A stretch of DNA of 64,000 nucleotides from Thermogemmatispora tikiterensis (GCF_003268475.1 NZ_MCIF01000002.1:1058395-1122394), one strand, 5' to 3'; counted from the stretch's first letter, positions 1 to 9,390 are shown. Notes: generated by a model from the letters alone, not told the origin. Program-made: numbers and translations.

Positions 1-1
1 C

Positions 2-706
2 GAGAGCCTGGCCTATATGATGGAAGAGCGACCAGCCGGCCAGCAGTCTGAGATCCCTGCCTGGCTGAAGGCCCTTGAAACCTCGGCTGGAGGCGCATCT
101 CTGAATTTCACCACCAGTGCTGAGGCTGAACCCCAGGGCCTCCCTTCGCCAAGCATCGCTGATGAAGAGCATGGGGCGACTGCAGCTAAGAGCGCAGAAA
201 CCTCGTTCTACGCCTCTGAGAGCCTTGAGCAGCAGGAGGAATTTCCTGCCTCTGCTACTCTCCCCTGGACAGCTTCTACCTGGGAACGTGCCTGGAAGGA
301 GGCCGTTGAGCGCCTCAGCTCCTTCTCTCAGGAAGAGACAGGCGCAGCTGAGGGGGGAAACAATCAAGAAGCCGAGGGATCAACGGCCAACGCCGCCCCG
401 TTCACCTTCCGCGTACCTGATACCGCTTACGAGACTCAGTCCATCAGCGGCAGCGAGGCGCAGGAGGAGCCTTCCGCCTCTGCTTCCTCCACGACCTTCC
501 CGCAGGTTCCGGAAACACCTTTCTCTGTTCCTACCCTGGATACTCTACCTTTCATCGAGCGCCTGGTTGATCCTCTGCCTCAGTCGGAGCGCACCAGCGC
601 CGAAAGCCTGCTCGATCCCCAGGTGACTGATCATATTGTCGACACCCAGGAGCTGCGGGCGATCAAGCAGAAGTCACCAGCCCCTGGAGAGCAGGCCTCT
701 TCATAA
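2..706 (+). CDS. C-terminal part of an acidic, low-complexity protein (5' end outside window)
   Basis: The reading frame is open from the first bases of the window to the TAA at 704-706, so about 234 residues of a longer protein are present. An internal ATG at position 17 has no SD, and I do not take it as the start. The sequence is rich in Glu, Ser, Ala, Pro and Thr, has no membrane segment and no recognisable catalytic motif, and looks disordered. Only the segment near IPAWLKALE resembles the short WL-containing linkers common in large Chloroflexota regulatory or TPR proteins; that likeness is weak. Function unknown. Confidence 0.6.
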   Translation, partial: ESLAYMMEERPAGQQSEIPAWLKALETSAGGASLNFTTSAEAEPQGLPSPSIADEEHGATAAKSAETSFYASESLEQQEEFPASATLPWTASTWERAWKEAVERLSSFSQEETGAAEGGNNQEAEGSTANAAPFTFRVPDTAYETQSISGSEAQEEPSASASSTTFPQVPETPFSVPTLDTLPFIERLVDPLPQSERTSAESLLDPQVTDHIVDTQELRAIKQKSPAPGEQASS

Positions 707-890
707 AGAGGCTGGGCTTTCCCTGGGCTTTCCCTGGCACTTCCCCAAACAAACCCAAGGCTCCCTTCACGCTGCAGCGCCCTACAGCGCTACAGGGAGA
801 GTGATGTGCCTCCGCCCGAGGGCGAGCGGGGCGCCCTTGTCAGCTGAGCGGCTCCGCCATTCCGGCACTCCACAGGCAGCACAAATATGC

Positions 891-896
891 TATACT
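891..896 (+). promoter_or_regulatory. Possible extended -10 promoter element for the fabG-like gene
   Basis: TATACT preceded by TGC gives a TGnTATAAT-type extended -10 box 54 bases before the start codon of the reductase at 950. No good -35 box lies 16-18 bases upstream, as is usual for extended -10 promoters. This is a sequence match only. Confidence 0.35.
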
Positions 897-949
897 AGAG
901 CGGCAAACGGGCGGGGACGCCAAGGTACTTGACAAGGAGTAGATGTTTT

Positions 950-1717
950 ATGGCCAGAGAACAGCATCTGCCACTGGAAGGCAAGATCGCACTTGTGACT
1001 GGAAGTAGTCAGGGTATCGGGCGGGCAGTGGCTCTGCGTCTGGCTCAGGCGGGAGCTGATGTCGCCGTGAACTATTATCGCCACGCAGAAGCCGCCGAGG
1101 AGGTACGGGCCCAGATCGAAGCCCTCGGCAGGCGGGCTATCGTGGTTCAGGCCGATGTAAGCCAGGAGGAAGAGGTCAGCCGGCTCTTCGAGCAGATCAA
1201 CCGAGAGCTGGGACCGGTCACTGTTCTGGTGAATAATGCAGGAACCACTCGCGATAAGCTGATTCTGCAGATGTCACTCGCTGATTTCGAAGATATTTTG
1301 AATATCAACCTTCGTTCAGCTTTTCTCTGCACCCGCGCTGCCCTCCGGTCGATGATGAAGGCACGCTGGGGTCGCATTGTCAATGTCACTTCGGTCGCTG
1401 GCCTTCTCGGCAATGCCGGCCAGGCTAACTATAGCGCATCGAAGGCCGCCCTCATCGCGCTAACGCTGAGCACCGCTCGCGAGATGGCGAGCCGTAACAT
1501 CACAGCTAACGCCGTGGCACCCGGCTTTGTCCCGACGGAGCTGACTTCCAAGCTGACAGAGCAGCAGCGTAAGCAGATGCTCGACTTGACTCCTCTTGGG
1601 CGCTTTGGGACCCCCGAGGAGGTTGCTGCCACCATTTGCTTCCTCTGCTCGCCCGAGGCCGGCTATATCACCGGTCAGGTGATCTGCGTTGACGGAGGCA
1701 TGGCCATGCATATCTGA
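950..1717 (+). CDS. fabG: 3-oxoacyl-ACP reductase-type short-chain dehydrogenase (FabG family)
   Basis: A 255-residue classical SDR. The Rossmann motif TGSSQGIG lies near residues 14-21, the NNAG motif near 92, the catalytic Ser in the NVTSVAG segment and the YSASK active-site motif near 158; the C-terminal YITGQVICVDGG segment is typical of FabG. Such enzymes reduce 3-oxoacyl-ACP (or other 3-keto substrates) with NADPH in the cytosol. The ATG at 950 is chosen because AAGGAG lies 10 bases upstream; an in-frame TTG at 929 has no SD. No other fatty-acid genes are adjacent, so a more specialised substrate is possible. Confidence 0.88.
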   Translation: MAREQHLPLEGKIALVTGSSQGIGRAVALRLAQAGADVAVNYYRHAEAAEEVRAQIEALGRRAIVVQADVSQEEEVSRLFEQINRELGPVTVLVNNAGTTRDKLILQMSLADFEDILNINLRSAFLCTRAALRSMMKARWGRIVNVTSVAGLLGNAGQANYSASKAALIALTLSTAREMASRNITANAVAPGFVPTELTSKLTEQQRKQMLDLTPLGRFGTPEEVAATICFLCSPEAGYITGQVICVDGGMAMHI

Positions 1718-1913
1718 TCAGCCGGCCTCCCTCTCCATTGGCTCCTCGGTTTCGATCATTCCCTCTGTTGCTGCTCCTCTTTCCCTCCGCCTTGCTCGGC
1801 TCTCCCTTTTTTGACAGGAGGATTTTCGGCGCAGGGCGACTGATCCTGAAACAATTTTGGGGCGAACTTGCTCTAATTCGATAACACCGACACCAGCTCA
1901 GGAGGCTCAACTG

Positions 1914-2774
1914 ATGGGCTTGATTGAAACCGAGGAAACCAACCAGTTCACGTTCGAACCGTTCGCCGCACACCACTTCTATACGGAGATTAACCGCGCG
2001 CTCGTGCAGCAGGCCCTGGCTCATCTGGAAGGGCAACCCCGTGAGCAGCCTTTGACCATCGTCGATATGGCCTGTGGCACCGGCGCAGTCACACGCCTGA
2101 TCGCGGAAGAGCTGACCCGCCGCGGACGACAGGCACGCCTAATCGGGGTCGACCCTTCCGCGGAGGCCCTGCGCCGCGCGCATAAAAGCATGGAGGCCCT
2201 GGGAATGCAGGCCGAGTTTATCCAGGGCGAAAGCGAGGACCTGCCACGCATTGTGCAGAACGTTGACATGGCTTTCTTCTGCAATGCCATCCATCTGGTT
2301 GCTGACAAGCTGACCGCTTTCCGTCAGATCGCCGCTATTTTGCGCCCGGGCGGCATCTTCGCCTGCAACAGCGCCTTTTATGAAGGCACCTATGTCGCAG
2401 GAACCGAGCGCTTCTATCGGATGTGGACACGCCGCGCTGTGGGCTGGTTGCGCAAGACTCACCCGGATATTCGTCCTTCGCGCGAGACCAAGGCTCAGGC
2501 GATGCAGTGGCTTTCTCCTGAGGAATACGCCACGCTTTTCCGCGACGGGGGCTTCAGCCGTGTGGAAATGACGCAGAGACAGGTATCAATCTCGCTCGAT
2601 GCCTGGAAGGACCTGGGCCAGTATTGGCTCTTTATTGAGGGCGCTCTGCCCGGTGTACCGCTGCCGATCGGGGCCCAGGCGCTGGCAGTAGCCGTCTATG
2701 AGGCTGGTCAGGAGCTAGGTGTGCAGGAGGTTCCTCGCATGTGGCTCCAGATGGTGGCGATAAAGGATGCCTGA
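1914..2774 (+). CDS. SAM-dependent class I methyltransferase
   Basis: A 286-residue protein with methyltransferase motif I (DMACGTGAVTRLI, near residue 45), an acidic residue ending strand beta-2 (GVDPS), and the motif IV region MAFFCNAIHLV followed by LRPGGIFACN. This is the layout of UbiE/type-11 methyltransferases acting on small molecules. AGGAGG at 1900-1905 with an 8-base spacer fixes the start; an in-frame ATG at 1857 lacks an SD. It stands alone between a reductase and a TenA-like gene, so the methyl acceptor cannot be inferred. Confidence 0.85.
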   Translation: MGLIETEETNQFTFEPFAAHHFYTEINRALVQQALAHLEGQPREQPLTIVDMACGTGAVTRLIAEELTRRGRQARLIGVDPSAEALRRAHKSMEALGMQAEFIQGESEDLPRIVQNVDMAFFCNAIHLVADKLTAFRQIAAILRPGGIFACNSAFYEGTYVAGTERFYRMWTRRAVGWLRKTHPDIRPSRETKAQAMQWLSPEEYATLFRDGGFSRVEMTQRQVSISLDAWKDLGQYWLFIEGALPGVPLPIGAQALAVAVYEAGQELGVQEVPRMWLQMVAIKDA

Positions 2775-3002
2775 CGAAGCCGGCAACAGCGAGCCTACGG
2801 GAAGCCGAAGCCACTGCGCCACGGTTCACTGCTCGCTCTCGCTTAGCCAGACACCATCTGCTCTCTACCCACTTTCAATCAGCCGCCGCCGGAGAGGTTC
2901 TCCTGGGCTGGGCCACTGGCCCAGGTCATCCTTCCCCTGTAGTGGTCTGAGAGAAGCCGCTCCAGGCGCCGGGATGCCGGCGCTGCTGCTCGCCGGCAGG
3001 CA

Positions 3003-3668
3003 TCAAGCGGAGGCCAGCGGCGCCTGGAGTACAGCATCGTAGAACTGCATTTCGTACTGATGGCTGAGACGTATCACCTGGGTCAGGCGCTGGCGCTCTG
3101 CCGGCTCGAAGTGCCGTTCGCTGAGCCAGCGCTCCAGGGGAGTGAGCTGCTCACTGATGGCCAGATGGGCACTGAAAAAGGCTACCTGGGAGGCTTCCAG
3201 CTTGTAATGGCGCATGAGCGCCGGGTAGACGCGCAGGCAAAGCTGGGCAAAGACCTCCTCGCTGGCCCCTACCGCCGCCAGCCATTCTAGAGGGGTACCC
3301 GTCTCAACAATCCAGTAAAAGAAATTGAGCAGCGCCAGACAGGCCGCTAACGGCTCAACCTGGGCAAAGGCCGCTCGCGGTACTCCGACCGCCGCTCCGA
3401 AGCGCAGCAGCAGCTCAGGACCTCCTTTTTTAGCCACCAGCTTATCGATGAGCATCTCCTGCAGCTCTAAATTGGGGGCGGCCCGCGCAATGGCCAGACC
3501 ATCAAGACGATAGGCATCCTGGACAATGAGCCAGTCCTGCAGAGCAAAGAGACCCAGTCTCTCTCGAGCCAGCGTACCTGTCTCTATGCCGCTCCAGAAG
3601 GGATGGTGAAGAATGCGCTCACGCAGTGACCGTAGCTCTGGCGTGAGCAGCTGATCAAACCATACCAT
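3003..3668 (-). CDS. TenA/PqqC-like (heme-oxygenase-fold) protein
   Basis: 221 residues, predicted all-helical. The N-terminus LREILHHPFW-like segment, the ALQDWLIVQDAYRL helix and the C-terminal LSHQYEMQFYDAVL helix match the TENA/THI-4/PQQC superfamily. Members include thiaminase II, PqqC and iron-dependent redox enzymes. The Cys used by TenA thiaminases cannot be placed with confidence, and no thiamine or PQQ genes or TPP-riboswitch motifs are nearby, so the reaction is unassigned. A GAGGGAA SD precedes the ATG on the minus strand. The gene is monocistronic and convergent with the methyltransferase upstream of it. Confidence 0.75.
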   Translation of the reverse strand: MVWFDQLLTPELRSLRERILHHPFWSGIETGTLARERLGLFALQDWLIVQDAYRLDGLAIARAAPNLELQEMLIDKLVAKKGGPELLLRFGAAVGVPRAAFAQVEPLAACLALLNFFYWIVETGTPLEWLAAVGASEEVFAQLCLRVYPALMRHYKLEASQVAFFSAHLAISEQLTPLERWLSERHFEPAERQRLTQVIRLSHQYEMQFYDAVLQAPLASA

Positions 3669-3844
3669 TACTCAGTTCCCTCTCGGTTGTTCTTTTTTCT
3701 TATCTCATGCTGACGGTCCGGCTCAGACAGCTGACGCCGTCTCATTGTTGCCGGGTAGACCACCGATCGGCTACACTGTAGGTGCAGCCGCTGCATAATG
3801 CTGCCTGCACCTGAACAGGATCGGGAGGAGGTGGGAACAGAAGC

Positions 3845-4135
3845 ATGCTGGATAACTTGACGCTTATCCCACTGTTTGCTTTTACCCTGGCCGCACTCAT
3901 GTTTATGGGACTGGCGATCGACAGCTTTGTTGAGCGTGGCCTCTCCTTGTCTAGCCTGGCACGCTTCTGCCTGGAGCTGGCATTGAGCAGTCTGCTGCTC
4001 TTACCCGTGGCCTATGTCCTGCTTGACGCCAGCGGCGAGTGGTACATCTTCATTGGAATCACTGCTTTGCTGCTGATAGCAGCACTCTGTGCCCTGCTGG
4101 GGCAGCTTGCCCGTCTCATCAGCCCCAGGCGCTAA
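3845..4135 (+). CDS. Small hypothetical membrane protein
   Basis: 96 residues with three hydrophobic stretches (about residues 5-25, 38-58 and 66-88) separated by short polar turns, ending in a basic tail (LARLISPRR) that would lie in the cytoplasm. GGAGGTG lies about 12 bases before the ATG. No motif points to a function, and neither neighbour is likely to share its operon: the TenA-like gene diverges from it and the xylulokinase gene converges on it. Confidence 0.6.
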   Translation: MLDNLTLIPLFAFTLAALMFMGLAIDSFVERGLSLSSLARFCLELALSSLLLLPVAYVLLDASGEWYIFIGITALLLIAALCALLGQLARLISPRR

Positions 4136-4331
4136 GCGCGCAAAAGAGAGGGAAGCGCGCCAGACATGTATGTGCTGGCCGAGCTGGCGCCACTCAACCA
4201 GAGGGCAGTCACGGCCCGACTGCCGACCTTGACACCGGCGCGCCCCTCCCTTTTGCTCCCTGTATGCTTGCTCCCACGGCCAGCCTGACCAGGTTCAGCC
4301 TGCCTTTGAGCAGGGGCTAGAAGGGCAGGAC

Positions 4332-5885
4332 CTAGCTGAGACCAGCCAGGGCATGGAAGACGGTCCTGAGAGCAGGATAGAGAGCGCGATATTGCTCATA
4401 GAAGCGAGCATAGAGCGTGACCAGCTCGGGCCGGGGCGCTGTGTTTTCGACCACTCTGACAGTGGCCTCGCAGGCTGCCTCAACCGAGGGATAGAGGCCA
4501 GCCGCCACTCCCGCCAGTAAGGCCGCTCCAAAGGCTGGTCCCTCGCTGGCATTGGTCACGGCCAGCTCTACACCCAGTATATCGGCAATGATTTGCCGCC
4601 AGAGAGGACTCTTGGCTCCGCCACCCGTGGCCCGCACCTGCTCTAGCTGCAATCCCTGAGCGGTAATGATAGTGAAGCAGTCCTTGAGACTAAAGGCCAC
4701 ACCCTCCAGGACGGCTCGAATAAGATGGCGGCGATCATGAGCGGCAGTCAGACCGATCCAACCGCCACGGGCATAGGCATCCAGATGCGGTGTACGTTCC
4801 CCTTGCAGGTAGGGCAGGAAAAGTAGCCCCGCGCAGCCAGGTGGAGCGCCCTCCGCTTCGCGTGTGAGCAGCTCATAGGCATCCAGATCAGTCCAACGCT
4901 CCAGAGCACGCTCAGGCAGTCCCAGATAGTCGCGCACCCAGCGCAACGAGAGGCCCGCTCCCTGCGTTACCCCCATCAGATACCAGGCTCGCGGCACGGC
5001 ATGATTAAAGGTGTGAATGCGAGGTGTCGGGCCTGAGCGATCGACATGAGGGGCCTCAGCATGGGCTAGCACCACCCCACTGGTGCCGATCGAGACCAGG
5101 GCAAGGCCAGGCCGCACGACGCCATTACCTACCGCCCCACAGGCATTATCGGCTCCCCCGCCAGCTACTGGAGTACCAGCGAGCAGACCTGTGAGAGCAG
5201 CCACTTCCTCCGTAATCGTACCGGCGACGGCATCCGCTGGCACCACCGGCGGCAGCAGAGCAGGGTCAAGCCCAATAGCTTCCAATACGGCGCTCGACCA
5301 GTTGCCCTCAGCTACATTCAGCAGACAGGTCCCGGCAGCATCGGAGATCTCCATCGCCATTCTTCCAGTCAGGCGATAACGGATATAGTCCTTGGGCAGC
5401 AGCACGGTCCGAACGCGCGCAAACAGTTCCGGCTCATGCTCGCGCACCCAGAGAATCTTGGGCGCGGAGAAACCCGGCAGCGCCGGATTAGAGACCAGCT
5501 CGATCAGCCTCGCAGCCCCCACTTGCCCGGTCATCCAGCGACACTGCGGCTCGCTGCGCTGATCCGCCCAGATGATACAAGGGCGAATTACCTGGGCCGC
5601 TTCATCCAGCAGCACGATGCCATGCATCTGGCCAGAGAGGCCAATCCCCCGCACTGCAGAGGGCTGAACCCCAACCCTGGCCCCTTGCTCCAGACAGGAG
5701 CGAATCGCTTTTAACGTTGCCTGCCACCAGTCAGCCGGATTCTGCTCGGCCCAACCGGGACGCGGATGAAAGAGCGGATAGTCCACAAAAGCCGAGGCCA
5801 GAGGACGGCCATCCACCGCAGCAAAGATAGCTGCTTTCACGCCAGTGGTGCCCAGATCAATACCAAGTAGCGCTTCCATTGGCAT
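4332..5885 (-). CDS. xylB: Xylulokinase (FGGY family)
   Basis: 517 residues, the usual FGGY kinase length. The N-terminal phosphate-binding loop GIDLGTTGVKAAIF, the GLSGQMHG substrate segment typical of xylulokinases, WADQRS, the second-domain phosphate motif SIGTSGVV and the adenosine motif ATGGGAKSPLW are all intact. It phosphorylates D-xylulose to xylulose 5-phosphate with ATP for entry into the pentose phosphate pathway. It follows a xylose-isomerase-like gene on the same strand after 195 bases, which fits a two-step xylose pathway. A second in-frame ATG two codons downstream is an equally possible start. Confidence 0.92.
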   Translation of the reverse strand: MPMEALLGIDLGTTGVKAAIFAAVDGRPLASAFVDYPLFHPRPGWAEQNPADWWQATLKAIRSCLEQGARVGVQPSAVRGIGLSGQMHGIVLLDEAAQVIRPCIIWADQRSEPQCRWMTGQVGAARLIELVSNPALPGFSAPKILWVREHEPELFARVRTVLLPKDYIRYRLTGRMAMEISDAAGTCLLNVAEGNWSSAVLEAIGLDPALLPPVVPADAVAGTITEEVAALTGLLAGTPVAGGGADNACGAVGNGVVRPGLALVSIGTSGVVLAHAEAPHVDRSGPTPRIHTFNHAVPRAWYLMGVTQGAGLSLRWVRDYLGLPERALERWTDLDAYELLTREAEGAPPGCAGLLFLPYLQGERTPHLDAYARGGWIGLTAAHDRRHLIRAVLEGVAFSLKDCFTIITAQGLQLEQVRATGGGAKSPLWRQIIADILGVELAVTNASEGPAFGAALLAGVAAGLYPSVEAACEATVRVVENTAPRPELVTLYARFYEQYRALYPALRTVFHALAGLS

Positions 5886-6080
5886 GCATCCTGGAAAAAC
5901 AGATCAGCAGAGCAGGGTCATGCGCCTGCTGGCCGTACCGGGGACTGCCTCCCATGCCAGGCAATCACAGGCAATCAGACACAAGTAGGCCCGCGCCTTG
6001 CCTGACGACTGGCCTGCCCTGCGCGGTCAACAAGACGAAGACCCTCCTCTGCCGTAACGCTTCAGCCCGTTTCGTAGTCC

Positions 6081-7145
6081 TCAGCGCTTCTTACGCTGCT
6101 GAATAATGCCATCGATATAGGCCTGATCCAGACCCAGCGTCTCGTAGACGATGCGATAGCCCTCGACAGCGTCGGCCCGTGCCCGCGCCTCGGCGAGAGC
6201 CTGACGATCGATCCTGCGAGCCAGGTCATTGATAAAGGTCCACTGGAGGACTGAGCGACGCACCGCTGCGATCTGGTCCTCGGTATAGGGGTAGAGATCA
6301 TAGCCAATGCGCTCGCCATTCTGGCCATAGCCAACATCCTGTAGCGTCATGGCCAGCTCCAGGGTCTGCATAAAGAAAGAAGCGCCGACCATGTTATCGT
6401 CGTCAAAGGTGCCCCAGCCAGAGTTGGCATGCTGATGGCCCAGACGCCCCTCAGCATGCAGGAGGGCGGCGTACTCCGCCAGGTTTTCCCCGTTCATGAT
6501 CAGGTGCTGCCAGTCCATATTGACCAGCAGCCGCGAAGTATCGACGCCCAGACGCCCGATGCGCTCGATAGTATAGAGGCAGGCAGCGATATTGCGCATC
6601 AGGATATTCATAGCTGGTTCACTATTCTTATGCTCCAGGAAGACTTTGACGCCCTTGGAAGCGGCATGAGCGACAACTTCGGCCACCCCTTCGACAAAGA
6701 GATTCCAGGTGTGGGCGTAGTCGCGCTGAAAGTTATAGTTGTAGCCCTCGGCCCCGGGCCAGATAATGAAATTGGCGCCCAGGGCGGCGGCCAGATCGAC
6801 ACCCCGCTTGAGGGTTTCGATGCCGCGACGACGCAGGACCGGGTCGGGGTTAATGAAAGCACCGAGTTTGTAGGTGGGGTCGGTGTGGAGGCCGGCGGCG
6901 ATGCAATAGATATCCATCGGGCCCAGAGCGGCCTTGATGGCCTCGACGGTGTCCTCATTGATCTCGCCGGGATAATGGTATTCGAGGCCATCGACCAGAT
7001 CGGCCAGTCCATCAACCACGCGCTTCGTGCGCGTGACCATGTCCTCATTAGCCACCTCGGGATGGTAGCCAGGCGGGACAAAGCGCGTGACGTTGGGGCC
7101 AAAGGCCCAAATCCCAACGCTGTTTTTGATGGCTTGATGTTCCAC
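6081..7145 (-). CDS. xylA: Xylose-isomerase-like TIM-barrel sugar isomerase
   Basis: 354 residues from a GTG start; the start is fixed by AAGGAGGGA four bases upstream, although the frame stays open for 62 more codons. The protein has the AP-endonuclease-2/xylose-isomerase barrel: FIIWPGAEGYNY, FLEHKNSEP with the metal-binding Glu and the proton-shuttling Lys, VNMDWQH, and GHQHANSGWGTFDDDN near the C-terminus. It probably interconverts an aldose and a ketose; pairing with xylulokinase suggests D-xylose. It is shorter than classical XylA (about 390-440 residues), and its HANSGW signature differs from the usual HID(A/L)N signature. Another pentose or deoxy-sugar is therefore possible. Confidence 0.72.
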   Translation of the reverse strand: MEHQAIKNSVGIWAFGPNVTRFVPPGYHPEVANEDMVTRTKRVVDGLADLVDGLEYHYPGEINEDTVEAIKAALGPMDIYCIAAGLHTDPTYKLGAFINPDPVLRRRGIETLKRGVDLAAALGANFIIWPGAEGYNYNFQRDYAHTWNLFVEGVAEVVAHAASKGVKVFLEHKNSEPAMNILMRNIAACLYTIERIGRLGVDTSRLLVNMDWQHLIMNGENLAEYAALLHAEGRLGHQHANSGWGTFDDDNMVGASFFMQTLELAMTLQDVGYGQNGERIGYDLYPYTEDQIAAVRRSVLQWTFINDLARRIDRQALAEARARADAVEGYRIVYETLGLDQAYIDGIIQQRKKR

Positions 7146-7707
7146 TGCTCCCTCCTTAGAATGAGATTCCGGTGGACTGTCTCCCGGTACGGTTGTGTCT
7201 GTCTGGCCCCCCGTTGCCCAGGAAGCAATCGCCGATCCACCTTTAAGTATACACCCGAGGGGCCTGAAAAGGCGATGGGAAGGCTTGCTCAAGGCGAGTC
7301 GCTCTGTCCCCGAGCGGGAGGAGAGCAGCACGCAGGGAAGGAGCCGCTAATCAACCTGGCCAAGCGAAGCGCGCTGGGGAAGGATAGAGCAGAGTGAAAC
7401 AGAAGTTCCAGAAGAGAAGCATAAAGAAGGTATTGACAGAGAAAACCGGGGTTCTTTATAATCAGCCCATCTACCAGCCTGGTTGATCTTGCAAGCCACA
7501 TATCCTGCTGGTGGCAAATCCAGGTCACGTCAGCAGAAGGATGGTGGGACGGTGAAAGCAAGGCCGTGTGAGGTTTTACCAGGACCATAGCGTAATGACT
7601 CGTAGGGGGTGAATTTGTGCGCTCCCCAAAAAGTTGCGCTCACCGCCCTGCTTTCACCCGCTTTGCGCGGTGCAGACCTGGTATTTGCGAAGGAGGCTGT
7701 TCTTCAC
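7146..7707. other. Divergent intergenic region between the xylose operon and the liv operon
   Basis: 562 bases with no supported gene. It holds the strong rightward promoter at 7433-7462 and, between it and the liv binding-protein gene, a leader of about 240 bases. On the minus strand a TATACT box at 7246-7251, about 100 bases before the xylA GTG, could serve as a -10, but I could not match a -35. No repeat or operator palindrome stands out. Confidence 0.5.
7433..7462 (+). promoter_or_regulatory. Near-consensus housekeeping promoter of the liv operon
   Basis: TTGACA (7433-7438), an 18-base spacer and TATAAT (7457-7462): both boxes match the sigma-70/SigA consensus exactly. Transcription would begin near 7469 and give a leader of about 240 bases before the binding-protein gene at 7708. 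Confidence 0.75.
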
Positions 7708-9030
7708 ATGAAGAGAAACTGGTTACGCTTCATGGCGATGACGATGGGTATACCTTTGCTTGTAGTAATGCTGGTAGCCTGCGGAGCCGGCACGACAACA
7801 GGCACGAGCACCAGCACAACACAGGGGTCCACCATCATCAAGGTCGCCACTGATTTTCCAGTCAGCGGCGCGGACGCTGGTATTGGAAAATCGACTGAGA
7901 ACGGAGCGCACCTGGCCGTTGATGAGGCCAATGCTAACCATGTGATCCCCGGCTATACACTGCAGTTCGATCCCCAGGACGATGTTGGTGCCTCGGGCGT
8001 CCACGATCCGACGAAAGGCGCGAATAACATGAAGGCCCTGGTCGGCGATGCTCTGGTGGCAGGCGTGGTTGGCCCACTCAACAGTAATGTGGCCCAGGCG
8101 GAGATGCCGATCGCTAATCAGGCCCCGCTGGCAATGATCAGCCCGGCGAATACCAACCCCTGCCTGACCAAGGAAGGGGCCGACGTGGGCTGCACCGGAG
8201 CAAATGACCTGGTTCCCAAGCTGCGCCCCACAGGCAAGGTGACCTACTTCCGCGTCGCAGCCACCGATGACCATCAGGGACCCGCAATGGCGGACTACCT
8301 GTATAATACGCTGCATCTGCGCACAGCCTACGTCATCGATGATACGGAGACCTATGGCGCCGGCCTCGCTAAGTACTTTGTCCAGGAGTGGACAAAGCTG
8401 GGCGGCACGGTGGTCGATGGCAAGAGCCACAGCGTCAAGAGTACTACTTCCTATTTGAATCTGCTGACGGCAGCAGCAGCCTCCAAGCCCGACGTGATCT
8501 ACTTCGGCGGTAACTACTCGACCGGAGGGCAGTTGATCCAGCAGCAGATGATGACTATCCCCTCGTTGAAGAACGCAGTCTTCGCGGGCGGCGATGGTCT
8601 GACTGGTAGCTCGGATTTCTACAAGCAGATCGTCGATTCGGGCGGTAAGGCCTACATGACAGTGGCCGCCCCCGATGTGTCGAAGATCCCCGCCGCGCAG
8701 CAGTTCATCAAGGACTACACGGCGAAGTACGGCGATGTGGGTCCTTATAGCGCTGCCGCCTACGATGCCATGAATATCCTGATTCAGGCCATCAAGACGG
8801 CTCTGACCAAGACCCATACGCCCAAGGATTCAAGCGACGCGGCTCAGGCTCAGGTCTTCCGCCAGGCGGTCATCGACGCTCTGAAGACGATTACGTATAA
8901 CGGTATCACTGGCAAGATTTCCTTCGACCAGAACGGTGATACGACCAACAAGATCTTCACGGTCTATCAGGTCGCCAACGTGAACGGTCAGCCAGATCTG
9001 GAGGCAAAGGAAGTCGTTACCGTCCAGTAA
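7708..9030 (+). CDS. livK: Branched-chain amino-acid-type ABC transporter substrate-binding lipoprotein
   Basis: 440 residues. The N-terminus MKRNWLRFMAM followed by a hydrophobic stretch and the lipobox LVAC|G predicts export and lipid anchoring outside the membrane. A Thr/Ser-rich linker then leads into a type-1 periplasmic-binding (Peripla_BP_6) fold: GPLNSNVAQAEMPIANQAPL, DDTETYGAG and SAAAYDAMNILIQAI. AGGAGG 11 bases upstream fixes the ATG at 7708; 33 in-frame codons upstream would bury the signal peptide. It is first in an operon with LivH, LivM, LivG and LivF. Leu/Ile/Val is the family default, but amides or other amino acids are possible. Confidence 0.88.
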   Translation: MKRNWLRFMAMTMGIPLLVVMLVACGAGTTTGTSTSTTQGSTIIKVATDFPVSGADAGIGKSTENGAHLAVDEANANHVIPGYTLQFDPQDDVGASGVHDPTKGANNMKALVGDALVAGVVGPLNSNVAQAEMPIANQAPLAMISPANTNPCLTKEGADVGCTGANDLVPKLRPTGKVTYFRVAATDDHQGPAMADYLYNTLHLRTAYVIDDTETYGAGLAKYFVQEWTKLGGTVVDGKSHSVKSTTSYLNLLTAAAASKPDVIYFGGNYSTGGQLIQQQMMTIPSLKNAVFAGGDGLTGSSDFYKQIVDSGGKAYMTVAAPDVSKIPAAQQFIKDYTAKYGDVGPYSAAAYDAMNILIQAIKTALTKTHTPKDSSDAAQAQVFRQAVIDALKTITYNGITGKISFDQNGDTTNKIFTVYQVANVNGQPDLEAKEVVTVQ

Positions 9031-9390
9031 CACAGCTCAAGAGCAGGCAGGCCAGTCAGGTTTACACCGTCTAGCCGGTCCTGATTCTCACTGGCCTGCC
9101 TTTCAGACTCCTACTTGCTGTAGCTGTTGCAGTCCTCGGTTGGCTGAAGATTCTCCCCAGGCTGGTGTCCCTGCGACTCCTGTTGCTCTTGCAGTGGTTG
9201 CTGTTTCTATAGTCCTCATCGCCCACTTCAGCCGACCTTTCTGGATAAGGCAGGAGAGAGCCAGTCAGTCAGGCAGCTCGTTAGCCCATCAGCCCATCAG
9301 CCCCAAGCATTGACCGTTGCTTTCTCCTGCCTTGCCCCTACCCGTCAGATGCTGGTATCATAAACTGGCAAAAGGTGAGGTGCAGGTTCT
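9031..9390 (+). other. Long intercistronic spacer between livK and livH
   Basis: 360 bases without a supported gene inside an otherwise tight operon. It starts with the hairpin at 9045-9101. Further on are a short tandem repeat (CCCATCAG twice, near 9285-9300) and a loose 9-base inverted repeat, GGCAGGAGA (about 9248) with TCTCCTGCC (about 9325). I see no convincing internal promoter. Confidence 0.45.
9045..9101 (+). terminator. Hairpin after livK (attenuator or mRNA-stabilising element)
   Basis: AGGCAGGCCAGT (9045-9056) is perfectly complementary to ACTGGCCTGCCT (9090-9101), with CAGG/CCTG extending the pairing inside the loop. Only TTTC follows, so it is at best a weak intrinsic terminator. 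Placed 15 bases after the binding-protein stop codon, it could raise binding protein relative to the membrane components. Confidence 0.55.

Noticed and set aside
3669..3844. TPP riboswitch upstream of the TenA-like gene
   Set aside because: The characteristic CTGAGA and ACCTGA segments in the right spacing are not there.
7609..7707. Upstream start of the liv binding protein
   Set aside because: It would place 33 residues before the lipoprotein signal; the ATG at 7708 has AGGAGG at proper distance.
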